In this document: in pieces, positions 25,601-32,629 of the stretch
Numbering within the stretch: position 1 is the first letter of the stretch
How the letters are laid out: each line of letters opens with the position of its first letter
Assembly: GCA_029555025.1 (NCBI GenBank)
Contig: JAKPTZ010000044.1
Location: 1 to 41,810, forward strand
DNA from: Deltaproteobacteria bacterium
GTDB taxonomy: Bacteria > Myxococcota_A > UBA9042 > DTJE01
DNA: 41,810 bases
Direction: 5' to 3'
Program-made: the position numbers and the translations under genes
The notes under the pieces: model-generated
The model's input: the letters and a program-made list of their open reading frames with translations, nothing else
Told to the model about the DNA's origin: nothing
Databases searched by the model: none

Positions 25601-28347
25601 ACTGTCTGCCCTGCCCCGATTGCGGCGAAGGCTTCTGCGAGGAAGGAATCGGCGGCCGCGGCATATGCATCTGCGCCCCAGGCTGGACAGGACCGGAGTG
25701 CGACGAATGCCGCACCGGCTTCTTCGGCCCGCTTTGTTCCGAATGCCCGAATTGCAACAACGGCATCTGCGACGATTCGATCCAGGGCACCGGAAGTTGT
25801 TACTGCGATGTCGGCTGGGATGGCGAACTCTGCGACGAATGCGCGACCGGGTACTTTGGCCCGGACTGCGCCGAATGCCCTGATTGCTTCGCCGGCACCT
25901 GCGCCGACGGAATTGCCGGGTCGGGCATGTGCATCTGCCCGGAAAACTGGCTGGGCCTGGGCTGCGACAATTGCGCGCCAGGCTTCTTCGGACCGATCTG
26001 CCAGCCGTGCCCGGACTGCGGCAACGGAAGGTGCAGCGACGGGATAATGGGCGACGGATACTGCGAATGCGATGAAGGGTTCGTAGGCAGGTACTGCGAC
26101 GAATGCGCCCCGGGTCACTTCGGCCCGGACTGCGACCGTTGCGGCAAGTGCCGCGGCGGCATGTGCCGGGACGGCATGGACGGCGACGGCGGCTGTGAAT
26201 GCTTCGACGCATGGACTGGCGAAATGTGCGACGAATGCGCGCCCGGGTACTGGGGCGATGAATGCGATCCCTGCCCCAATTGCGAAATGGGTCAATGCAA
26301 TGAAGGCGACGATGGAGACGGCACCTGCGTCTGCGATCCGGGCTGGGACGGAACCCTGTGCGATATATGCGCGGATGGATTCTTCGGCCTGATTTGCGAC
26401 CCCTGCCCCGAATGCGTGCATGGAATCTGCGACGACGGCATTTTCGGTGGCGGGAAGTGTTACTGCGAACCGGGATACGCTGGCGACCTTTGTGACGACT
26501 GCGTTGCCGGACACTTCGGCAATTCCTGTCAGGAATGCCCCGACTGCTTCGCCGGAACCTGTGCCGATGGAATCCGCGGCAGCGGAACGTGCGACTGCGA
26601 TGACGGATGGGTCGGCCCGCTGTGCAACCGCTGTAACGACGGGTTCTTCGGCGCCTTCTGCCTGGCTTGCCCCGACTGCGGCCACGGCATCTGCATCGAT
26701 GGCAGCGAAGGCTCCGGTGAATGCAGCTGCGATCCGGGATGGGCCGGCGCCGACTGCACTGCCTGTGCCCCCGGATACTACGGATCGGGATGCGACGAAT
26801 GCAGAAACTGCGTTAACGGCACGTGCAGGGATGGCCACGAAGGTGACGGAACCTGCGCCTGCGACGAAGGCTGGGCCGGACCCGACTGTTCCGATTGCGT
26901 TGCCGGCCGCTTCGGCCCCGACTGCCTGCCCTGTCCCGCGTGCGTGAACGGAACCTGCAGCCAGGGCGTTATTGGAACCGGCAAATGCGACTGCAAACCG
27001 GGATTCACGGGACTGCTTTGCGACGCCTGCGAAGAAGGCCACTTCGGTGCCGGCTGCACCGCCTGCGCCGACTGTGGCAGCGGAACATGCATCGACGGGA
27101 TTGAAGGCGACGGCTCGTGCGAATGCCCGGAAGGATGGGTCGGCCAGCGCTGCACCGAATGCGAATCCGGCTACTTCGGACCGGCTTGCAGCATGTGCCC
27201 GGAATGCGTTCACGGAACGTGCCGTGACGGGATCGAAGGCGACGGCGCGTGTGAATGCGACGATTACTGGGACGGCATCCTGTGTAACAGCATGTTCTGC
27301 GAACCGGAATGCGGCGACAACGCCACGTGTCACGAAGCGAACGAATGCAGATGCAACGAAGGGTTCAGTGGCGACGGATATGTCTGTGAGGATACAAACC
27401 CGTGCGCCGGCAAGGACGACTGGACGTCCTGCGACGGTGGATACTGCTTTGATGAAACCTGCACAGTGCTTCCGGAAGGGGACGAGTGCGAAGCCGCGAC
27501 CGAATTGGAGGTCGGCGCGGAAATGGCTGGCTCGCTGGCCGGATTCAGGCCGGCAGTGACGAACAGCATCATCTGCCAGGTGGCGGTGGAAAACGGACCC
27601 GATCGCTGGTTCATGTTCCATGTGACCGAGGGACTCAAATACAGAGTCGAACTTACGACTCTGACCTTCAATGCCGTCATGCAGGTGATGGACACCTGCC
27701 ATTCCAGTTCCGCATGCATCGCCAATGCCGACGAGGACGACGGCGCCGGAATTGAATCGGCAACATTTACGGCCGCTTCCGGCGGATATCTTGTCGTCCG
27801 CGTTGCGGCTGTCCAGGATTCCGTCACTTCCGGTGATTTCGTCCTTAAGGTGGAAGAGGTCCAGGAACCGGTTGACAACGGCACTTCGCCGGAAGAATCG
27901 GCCGACGAGGCCGTCGCGGACGTAATCGAGGACGTCGGCCAGGAAGATGCCAGCGATGATGACGCATCAGCCGAAGACATAGCGGCAGAAGACGCCGGCG
28001 ATGTGTCAACCGGGGATCTTAATGCCACGGACACGAATGTGCAGGATCTGTCGGAACCGGACATATCGGCCCCCGACACGTCCCTGCCCGACAACGCCGG
28101 CGACACCGCGTCGCAGGATACGGCGGTAACCCCCGATCCCGGTCGGGACGAAGGCAACGACACGGCCGTTTCCCAGGACGAATCGAACGTCAACGACGTG
28201 ACCGCCGACGACGGCGCCGAAGAAATCGGCCTGGGTGGCGGCGGTTCGTGCTCCGCCGGAGGTTCCGCCGGCTCTTCCAGTGCCGCGCTTGTCCTTCTGC
28301 TGCTGGTCTTCTGTGCGTTCGTGATGCGTCGCCGCAGGGTTGCCTGA
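22648..28347 (+). CDS. Giant papain-like protease with lamin-tail domain, 19 EGF-like repeats and MYXO-CTERM tail
   Basis: This secreted protein has 1899 residues. After a signal peptide (1 to about 22) comes a C1A papain-type peptidase with an intact catalytic set: Q115 and C121 in QGNCGSCW, H270 in SNHAVIAVGWDD and N302 in IRNSWGD. A lamin-tail-type beta domain (about 510 to 600, GLVINEIDYDQ) follows. Residues 709 to 1546 are 19 tandem 44 to 45 residue repeats with eight cysteines each, plus EGF-like modules at both ends. A PPC-like domain (about 1600 to 1740), an acidic D/E/A-rich tether and a GGGSCSAGG plus hydrophobic helix plus RRRR tail complete it. The repeats resemble metazoan stabilin/laminin EGF modules. 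It is probably a surface-displayed, later released protease. Confidence 0.93.
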   Translation: MMKYILVAMTAVTALGQAAVAFPAIQRKPESPAFTIRTSAPARVPVTPNVIRLAGNEVSLGHIPHPFGVDARQASSELDAFMASSRDPLPWSAGILPTAFDLRDFPGRVPPIRDQGNCGSCWTFATTGCNEMMLTPAQSWDFSENNMKDRHGFDWGPCDGGNVFMSSAYLARHDGPVQESSDPYKDWDDTADPGWTPVTGPIPIKYYELRLLAADGSNSYVQSIKQAIMDYGPVEVNFRVAVDELGNTNMDAWSTNLDAFYSGETDYSNHAVIAVGWDDNYPVSNFNPAIQPPGPGAILIRNSWGDIHNGDGYFWISYHQMIETPAVHMPDVIDGTTTPAVHHVYQYDPLGFVAPWGNDTPGVSWTMGNMFKATSRQNLEAASAWMAADGSVQVRVGTGCGTTPDSCAFNATVYSRAYDLPGLYAIDLSALGIVLEQDENFFIEYTIGSSTSGYMIPTEMYYADYASGASAQPGESFFYDSGTWIGLQDALGDSSVNLNIKAFTSDVMTLGGLVINEIDYDQPSTDTAEFIEIANRSGATVSLEGYKLELINGSGELLYQTINLPVVDLGAGDYFVICQNPANTPNCDMTFSALAAQNGAPDGLRLVKDGIVIDSMGYEGNMSTTEGTSTTLVDDSSKTGMGLSRFPDLNDTDNNDFDFRFVCNSPGFPNISATADCPCATVVCGPRETCNPASGTCQCMGGFTGPTCEDCVAGHFGPNCLPCPACGDHGTCLDGTMGDGTCECDEGWAGTVCDSCDSGFFGPNCMTCPACVSGTCDDGTDGNGMCVCDTGWVGPLCDTCASGYWGMDCTECPSCVNGSCQDGSMGDGTCECFAGWDGTLCEDCATDYWGSTCQACPDCRPNGYCRDGIGGDGGCECNPGWQGTYCDACDSGFFGSTCQGCPDCNNGVCLDGLDGDGSCECDSGWDGQFCDTCAPGFFGPTCMRCPDCGNGTCNDLMAGDGSCECDVGWAGSSCDACAPGFWGPNCLPCPDCGEGFCEEGIGGRGICICAPGWTGPECDECRTGFFGPLCSECPNCNNGICDDSIQGTGSCYCDVGWDGELCDECATGYFGPDCAECPDCFAGTCADGIAGSGMCICPENWLGLGCDNCAPGFFGPICQPCPDCGNGRCSDGIMGDGYCECDEGFVGRYCDECAPGHFGPDCDRCGKCRGGMCRDGMDGDGGCECFDAWTGEMCDECAPGYWGDECDPCPNCEMGQCNEGDDGDGTCVCDPGWDGTLCDICADGFFGLICDPCPECVHGICDDGIFGGGKCYCEPGYAGDLCDDCVAGHFGNSCQECPDCFAGTCADGIRGSGTCDCDDGWVGPLCNRCNDGFFGAFCLACPDCGHGICIDGSEGSGECSCDPGWAGADCTACAPGYYGSGCDECRNCVNGTCRDGHEGDGTCACDEGWAGPDCSDCVAGRFGPDCLPCPACVNGTCSQGVIGTGKCDCKPGFTGLLCDACEEGHFGAGCTACADCGSGTCIDGIEGDGSCECPEGWVGQRCTECESGYFGPACSMCPECVHGTCRDGIEGDGACECDDYWDGILCNSMFCEPECGDNATCHEANECRCNEGFSGDGYVCEDTNPCAGKDDWTSCDGGYCFDETCTVLPEGDECEAATELEVGAEMAGSLAGFRPAVTNSIICQVAVENGPDRWFMFHVTEGLKYRVELTTLTFNAVMQVMDTCHSSSACIANADEDDGAGIESATFTAASGGYLVVRVAAVQDSVTSGDFVLKVEEVQEPVDNGTSPEESADEAVADVIEDVGQEDASDDDASAEDIAAEDAGDVSTGDLNATDTNVQDLSEPDISAPDTSLPDNAGDTASQDTAVTPDPGRDEGNDTAVSQDESNVNDVTADDGAEEIGLGGGGSCSAGGSAGSSSAALVLLLLVFCAFVMRRRRVA
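24772..27285 (+). repeat. Array of 19 in-frame ~132-bp repeats encoding eight-cysteine EGF-like modules
   Basis: The DNA encodes 19 head-to-tail units of 44 codons (two of 45), each running from an xxC-xxGxFG start to a GWxGxxC end. The spacing of eight cysteines is nearly invariant, and GDGxCxC and GWxG recur in almost every unit. Protein conservation is high but DNA copies differ, so the array is not a recent perfect amplification. Confidence 0.95.
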
Positions 28348-28686
28348 ACAATCCCGTACCCATCCGGCCACAAGGAAACAGCGCCGTCCGCGCTGCCGTC
28401 CGCCCCACACATGAAATTTTCCGGGACGGTGCCCGCGAAGTCCGCCGTCCCCGTGAAGTCCGCGGTCCCCGTGGAGTTCGCCATCCCTGCAGATTCCACC
28501 GCCCAGTGGATCGTGCCCTCCGTGAGAAGTCCGGCATCCCCCGGGATATGACTTCTTTGAGTAATGGCACTTCCTGACTCGGCGTACCGACTCAGACAAC
28601 GCCCGGAGACAACCCTGTCCTGCAATAAAAGACGATGTAAAATCTTGAAAAGAAACGATGAAGGGATGCTGAAAAAGAAAGGTCTA
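28348..28686. other. Gene-free convergent region
   Basis: No gene can be supported between the EGF-repeat protease and the formylglycine-fold lipoprotein, which converge here. It contains a short 18-bp tandem repeat (28426-28490) and, toward the right end, an A-rich segment. No clear hairpin with a T-run is seen for either strand. Confidence 0.6.
28426..28490. repeat. 18-bp tandem repeat, about 3.5 copies
   Basis: Units at 28437-28454, 28455-28472 and 28473-28490 share GNAGTYCGCSRTCCCYGY, with a half unit before them. The first two differ at one base and the third has diverged. It lies outside any supported gene. Confidence 0.8.
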
Positions 28687-29568
28687 TCAGTCGGCGTCGC
28701 CGGCGCAGCGGAAACCGGTGTCGAATCCGTTCGTCACCATCCGGTCGGCATCGTACCTGTTCGTGGTTCGAAGGTTGGCCATAACGTCGTAAATCCCGCC
28801 ACCACGCGACACATGGAATTCGCCGGAGTCCGGTCCTTTCGGATCGGTCACGGCATCCTTCGGGTATTTGCCGTACCAGTCGGAAACCCATTCCCATGCG
28901 TTTCCGGCCATGTCGCACAGGCCAAACGGACTGTCGCCGGCGGGTGACCTGCTGCACACCTTCACAGTACTGCCAGTTCCGCAGCCGACGCATACCGGCT
29001 TGTCGGTGCCCTCGCCACAATCGACGCCATCGACGCCATCCATCACGGCCAGCGCGCACGTCGCGTTTTCATCACCCCACGGGAACTTCCTTCCGTCATC
29101 GCCGCGTGCCGCAAACTCCCATTCAGCCTCGGTCGGAAGTCGCTTTCCGGACCAGGCGCAGAAATCCGATGCCTGCTTGAAAGACACGCACACGACCGGC
29201 CGGTTCGGATTCACGACGGGATCCCAGTTACAGCGCGGCGCCGTGCACCGGCCGTCTTCGACGCATTCACGGTAGGCAAGCCGGGTCACTTCGGTCTTGT
29301 CGATGCTGTAGGCCGAAAGGGAAACCTGGAATCCGAAGACCTGATCCTCGACCTTCTTCGCGACTTCATCGGCAGAGCAACCCATGTTCTGCCTGTCGCA
29401 CCCCTGAGTGAACGTCGAGGCAGGAATATCGACCATAGTGCCGTAGATGCCTTCCTCAACGGGATCGCCCCAGACAAGGGCGGGATCGACCGAATCGTCG
29501 CCGCATGAAGCGGCAAGCGCGGCAGAAAGTGCAACAAGTGCCATAAGGGCAGTCGATCGAAGATGCAT
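28687..29568 (-). CDS. Formylglycine-generating-enzyme-fold (SUMF1-type) lipoprotein
   Basis: This 293-residue predicted lipoprotein (signal ending LAASC) has an FGE-sulfatase/SUMF1-type domain. Landmarks are DIPASTFTQGC, IDKTEVTRLAYRECV, PVVCVSFKQASDFCAWSGKRLPTEAEWEFAARG, FPWGDE, GLCDMAGNAWEWVSDWYG, SRGGG and the closing TGFRCA. In this fold some members oxidise a sulfatase cysteine while many bacterial ones have other or binding roles. Its lipoprotein location and extra cysteines (CDRQNMGC, VCVGCG) argue against a classic sulfatase activator. The ATG at 29566-29568 has GGAGG 6 nt upstream; the frame is open much further but overlaps the tRNA gene. Confidence 0.87.
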   Translation of the reverse strand: MHLRSTALMALVALSAALAASCGDDSVDPALVWGDPVEEGIYGTMVDIPASTFTQGCDRQNMGCSADEVAKKVEDQVFGFQVSLSAYSIDKTEVTRLAYRECVEDGRCTAPRCNWDPVVNPNRPVVCVSFKQASDFCAWSGKRLPTEAEWEFAARGDDGRKFPWGDENATCALAVMDGVDGVDCGEGTDKPVCVGCGTGSTVKVCSRSPAGDSPFGLCDMAGNAWEWVSDWYGKYPKDAVTDPKGPDSGEFHVSRGGGIYDVMANLRTTNRYDADRMVTNGFDTGFRCAGDAD

Positions 29569-29619
29569 AGAAATCCTCCGAAGGTGCGGAAGGCGGCATG
29601 AAGCCGCCTGGCCATCAGG

Positions 29620-29703
29620 TGCCGGAGGTGGGGGTCGAACCCACACGTCCTTGCGGACAACGGATTTTGAGTCCGCCGCGTCTGCCTGTTTCACCACTCC
29701 GGC
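29620..29703 (-). tRNA. tRNA-Leu (anticodon CAA)
   Basis: The minus strand gives a class II tRNA. Acceptor GCCGGAG pairs with CTCCGGC, the anticodon loop is CTCAAAA with anticodon CAA, the variable arm is long and paired, and the T-arm is GTGGGTTCGACCCCCAC. Discriminator A is at 29620. The following bases read CCT instead of CCA, so the 3' CCA must be added by nucleotidyltransferase. Confidence 0.97.
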
Positions 29704-29719
29704 AACGGAATGCAGCGCA

Positions 29720-29748
29720 AGATTACACGCACAGGCGATGCCGGTCAA
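29720..29748 (-). promoter_or_regulatory. Sigma70-type promoter of tRNA-Leu(CAA)
   Basis: On the minus strand TTGACC (29748-29743) and TAATCT (29725-29720, preceded by TG) are 17 bp apart. The predicted start is about 10 nt before the mature tRNA 5' end. Confidence 0.7.
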
Positions 29749-29790
29749 CTGTGCTGTAATGCGTCATTGCGTCAAGCAGGCCCGGGGCCA

Positions 29791-30330
29791 TCAATCCTTC
29801 TTGCGGAAAGTCCAGATGTTGTTGGCGACGTAATTGATCACAAGGCCGACCAGGATGCCGGCCGAAGGGGCCGCGATGTGGTAAAGCCGGTAATCGCCCC
29901 ATATCTGGAAGTTGAAAATGACGGTCGCGCGCATCTGCGGAGACAGAACCGACGAGACGGCAAGCTGGACGGACGCGGCAATCGAACTTACCAGATAGAA
30001 CTTCGCAAGGCGCGACACGAAGCCGCCGCCCGGATTCGCTCGAACCCGATCTCCCCAGGTCCAGTAGTTGTTGAGAAGGAAGTTGGTGAAGATCGAGACG
30101 ACTATCCCGATCAAATACACGACGATGTCGCGAACTCCGACGGAGGTCAGTTCCGGGAAGCTGAACATGTCCGCCAGCAGGCTTCGCAGGCCGGAGAAGA
30201 CCGCGGCCGGCATCAGCGCCGTGGCAATGAATACCGTCACCAGGTTGACCGGCACGCCGGATCCGCCAACCATCAGAAACTTCACCAGCCTTCGCTGTTC
30301 CGGGGTCGTTTTCGATCTGACCCAGGTCAT
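29791..30330 (-). CDS. GtrA family membrane protein
   Basis: This 179-residue protein has four predicted membrane helices typical of GtrA-like proteins, which are thought to flip or help transfer lipid-linked sugars for O-antigen or other glycan modification. It shows VKFLMVGGSG at the start of helix 1, the FTNFLLNNYWTW motif and a C-terminal NYVANNIWTFRKK, both characteristic. The inserted loop between helices 1 and 2 is longer than usual. The ATG at 30328-30330 has GGAAG 5 nt upstream; a GTG at 30343-30345 is an alternative. No glycosyltransferase partner is nearby. Confidence 0.88.
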   Translation of the reverse strand: MTWVRSKTTPEQRRLVKFLMVGGSGVPVNLVTVFIATALMPAAVFSGLRSLLADMFSFPELTSVGVRDIVVYLIGIVVSIFTNFLLNNYWTWGDRVRANPGGGFVSRLAKFYLVSSIAASVQLAVSSVLSPQMRATVIFNFQIWGDYRLYHIAAPSAGILVGLVINYVANNIWTFRKKD

Positions 30331-30412
30331 CAGTCTTCCAGCCACTTCGCCCGCCCTTGCTGAATTAACGCCCCGGCCGACATGAAGCCAGCGCCAGGGT
30401 CAACTTTCACTA

Positions 30413-31270
30413 TCACAGCCTGTCACCCATGTCGAACAAATGAACCCGTGGACCGGTCACGCCGGCGACGGCGGCGTTGATCAATTCCCGCGCATCTTCG
30501 GGACGGTAGAACTGGCTGACATGATAAAGCACGACCGCCCTGTTTCGAGCAAGCGGCAGCAGTTTCAGCAATTCATCGACATGGGTGTGCATGCCCTTCT
30601 GGGCCGCCTGCGGATCCCGGCCACGGCCCAGGAACGTGCACTCCTGAAAAAGAACCCTTGCCTGGAGTACATGCTCGGGCGCCGCCGCAATCCATTCCGG
30701 GGTCGTGTCCCCGCTGACCGCGACCAGTGGCAGAACATCTTCGGTTACTATTCCCGGATCCCTTGACCTCGCCTCGGCAATCACCGGCCCCGGAAGTCCG
30801 ACGAAATCGCTTCTTAAGCGCCTGGTCACGCGGGAAAGCACGTATCCGCAGGCAAGACCATCGGCCAGATCGCCGGGATAGTGGTTCACGCGGAATGTCC
30901 CAAGACGCAGCCCGTTATCGAGATCCATTGTCCGGTCAAACTCGGGGGCTGGAACAATCCTTGCCTTGAACGGCTTGCCCTGGAGCCTTCCCAGGGAATC
31001 GATCAGATCGGTCATTGCGGCCACGGTACCGGGGGGAGTGATGATCGTGGGATCCGGCATGCCGTAAAGGCTGCGCACCCCCAGATACATCGCCAGCCCG
31101 CCGATGTGATCGGCATGGCCGTGCGTCAGCGCCACCACGGACGTCCGCAGGGCGGCGCCGCTGCATTCCCCGAGATCAATCGTGATATCCATCTCAGGAA
31201 AGGTGATGCTGGTCGAAATGCCCGCCAGCGACCGGCCTGAAACCTGGATTCCCTCAATCCGCTCTTCCAG
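30413..31270 (-). CDS. Metallo-beta-lactamase-fold hydrolase, RNase Z-like, with a non-standard start
   Basis: This protein of about 285 residues belongs to the metallo-beta-lactamase superfamily, near RNase Z-like and related hydrolases. The metal motif is LTHGHADHIGG, followed by VSGDTT, ECTF and LYHVSQFY. The substrate could be RNA or a small ester. The first ATG (31190-31192) would cut off the conserved N-terminal strand pair, but the open frame continues upstream with GRSLAGISTSITFPE, which family members need. Upstream to an in-frame TAG there is no ATG, GTG or TTG. CTG at 31268-31270 (GGTGA 4 nt upstream) is the chosen start; ATT at 31256-31258 (GGAAGAG upstream) is the alternative. 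Confidence 0.75.
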   Translation of the reverse strand: MEERIEGIQVSGRSLAGISTSITFPEMDITIDLGECSGAALRTSVVALTHGHADHIGGLAMYLGVRSLYGMPDPTIITPPGTVAAMTDLIDSLGRLQGKPFKARIVPAPEFDRTMDLDNGLRLGTFRVNHYPGDLADGLACGYVLSRVTRRLRSDFVGLPGPVIAEARSRDPGIVTEDVLPLVAVSGDTTPEWIAAAPEHVLQARVLFQECTFLGRGRDPQAAQKGMHTHVDELLKLLPLARNRAVVLYHVSQFYRPEDARELINAAVAGVTGPRVHLFDMGDRL

Positions 31271-31273
31271 AAC

Positions 31274-31301
31274 TTCACCGGGTTCAAAGACGCCCTATAA
31301 T
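31274..31301 (+). promoter_or_regulatory. Promoter of queG, possibly bidirectional
   Basis: On the plus strand TTCACC (31274-31279) and a perfect TATAAT (31296-31301) are 16 bp apart, with queG starting at 31330. The same bases read TATTAT on the minus strand, facing the metallo-hydrolase gene. The near-symmetric TATAATA could therefore serve both directions. Confidence 0.55.
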
Positions 31302-31329
31302 ACCGGAAGAATCCGGGAACGCCGCCGAA

Positions 31330-32259
31330 ATGACGCAACAGGAAATCGAGGAACTCGCGCGGGAATTCGGTATCGACGCACTTGCCGCGGTGCCTTCAAG
31401 GCCGGTTCCGGCCGACAGGAAGACGCTCCTTGACCTGTATGCCGGCTATCCGCCGGAATTCGCCTACCTGGCAAGGGGACTGGAAAAGCGCCTTGATCCC
31501 GGGCTAATCCTCGCTGGCGACAGATCCGTCTGGGTTGGACTCGTCGGTTACGGCGGACTGCCGGCAAGGCCTGATCCGCTTCCGGAAGGAACTGCATGGA
31601 TAAGCCGCTTTGCCTGGTGCCGGGACTATCATGAAACGGTCGGGGCAAGGTTCGAATCGCTGGCAGCCGCGCTCCGCGAACGCCATGGCGCGGCCGCAAG
31701 ATCATACGTTGACACGGGATCTATACTGGAAAAATCCTGGGCCTGCCGGGGCGGCCTGGGATTCATTGGAAGAAACGGCCTGCTGATATCTTCAGCACTC
31801 GGCTCATTCTGCTTCATTGGAACAATCATCACCGATATCGAGGTTCCCGAACCGCAACCTGTCGCCGGCAATGGGTGCGGATCATGTTCCGCCTGTGTTT
31901 CCGCCTGCCCGACCGGTGCCCTGCCCGGTGACGGACGCGTGGATGTGTCGCGCTGCCTTGCCCACATCACCGTGACCTCAAAGGAACCGCCGCCACCCGA
32001 CATCAATCTGGCCGGCAACCTGTTCGGCTGCGACATCTGCCAGGACGCCTGCCCGCACAACTCGCCGCGAAGGCCAACGCCGGTCGAATTCCTTCCCCGC
32101 GAAGGACTTTTCTGCCCCGACCTTCATGCCGTCCGGGGCGCATGCCGGAACCGGGATCGCTTCAAGGCCCTTTTCGGCCAGACGCCGGTATTCAGACGAA
32201 AGCCCGAGAGACTTCAGGAAACCGTTGATCGGCTGATGGCCGATCCGGCCGACTCGTGA
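31330..32259 (+). CDS. queG: Epoxyqueuosine reductase
   Basis: This 309-residue cobalamin- and iron-sulfur-dependent enzyme carries out the last step of queuosine synthesis, reducing epoxyqueuosine in tRNA. Visible features are SYVDTGSILEKSWA with the catalytic Asp, GGLGFIGRNGLLIS, GSFCFIGTIITD, and two [4Fe-4S] clusters from CGSCSACVSACP and GCDICQDACPHN. The protein is slightly shorter than E. coli QueG (about 379) because it ends after the ferredoxin domain without the HEAT-like tail, which is common. The ATG has a modest upstream GCCGCCGA rather than a strong ribosome site, and the queG promoter lies about 30 nt upstream. Confidence 0.95.
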   Translation: MTQQEIEELAREFGIDALAAVPSRPVPADRKTLLDLYAGYPPEFAYLARGLEKRLDPGLILAGDRSVWVGLVGYGGLPARPDPLPEGTAWISRFAWCRDYHETVGARFESLAAALRERHGAAARSYVDTGSILEKSWACRGGLGFIGRNGLLISSALGSFCFIGTIITDIEVPEPQPVAGNGCGSCSACVSACPTGALPGDGRVDVSRCLAHITVTSKEPPPPDINLAGNLFGCDICQDACPHNSPRRPTPVEFLPREGLFCPDLHAVRGACRNRDRFKALFGQTPVFRRKPERLQETVDRLMADPADS

Positions 32260-32383
32260 ACCGCGGCGCTCATGCACAGGCAGAAGCGATGATTTCGACA
32301 GCCCCGGAAGCACTTTTGAACACTTCCGGACTGCCGCGCGCACTGACGTCGGACGAATTCCAGACAGCCACGTTCCGCGAAAA

Positions 32384-32402
32384 TATCCGGCAAAACCGGA
32401 TA
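32384..32402 (+). terminator. Possible weak terminator after queG
   Basis: A perfect 7-bp hairpin TATCCGG-CAAAA-CCGGATA lies 125 bp after the queG stop. The downstream tract is only TTAAATT, so termination would be weak. Confidence 0.35.
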
Positions 32403-32544
32403 CTTGCCCCTTAAATTCGCACACATGTTCAAAACTTGTGCACAACTGATCGACCCGGCTTCAGTCGAAAAACGTCGACTCAAGTGCCTGGGATGCCGCG
32501 ATTGACCTTTTGAACCGATTACACACAGGCGCGGGAGCGAATTG

Positions 32545-32575
32545 TTGACACGATTTCGACAGGCTGACGTAGCAT
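32545..32575 (+). promoter_or_regulatory. Putative promoter of the PI-PLC-like gene
   Basis: A perfect TTGACA (32545-32550) is followed, after 19 bp, by TAGCAT (32570-32575). The spacing is longer than ideal. The coding start lies about 55 nt downstream. Confidence 0.45.
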
Positions 32576-32629
32576 ATGGCCCAGTGATTCCGTTACCTTT
32601 CCCAGGTTCCTGAAGGGGTGTTCAGTAAT

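Larger units (their letters stand above)
32260..32629. other. Intergenic region with two hairpins
   Basis: No gene is supported between queG and the PI-PLC-like gene. It holds two inverted repeats: CCGGAAG/CTTCCGG (32304-32329, 12-nt loop) and TATCCGG/CCGGATA (32384-32402, 5-nt loop). The second is followed by CTTGCCCCTTAAATT, which may act as a weak queG terminator. A possible promoter follows at 32545-32575. Confidence 0.55.

Noticed and set aside
24772-27285. Direct repeats considered as a CRISPR array
   Set aside because: The repeats are contiguous 132-bp coding units without spacers and lie in one open frame.
25564-27702. A 712-codon minus-strand open frame
   Set aside because: It is antisense to the EGF-repeat array; its Ala/Val-rich periodic sequence is the mirror of the repeat codons and it has no domain of its own.
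27330-28625. A 431-codon minus-strand frame ending over the protease gene
   Set aside because: It is Ser/Thr-rich antisense of the acidic tether and runs through the 18-bp repeat; no ribosome site or family match.
31126-31338. A short minus frame considered as an alternative start region for the metallo-hydrolase
   Set aside because: It is in a different frame from the HGHADH-containing protein, so it cannot supply its N-terminus without a frameshift; the in-frame upstream codons already match the family.
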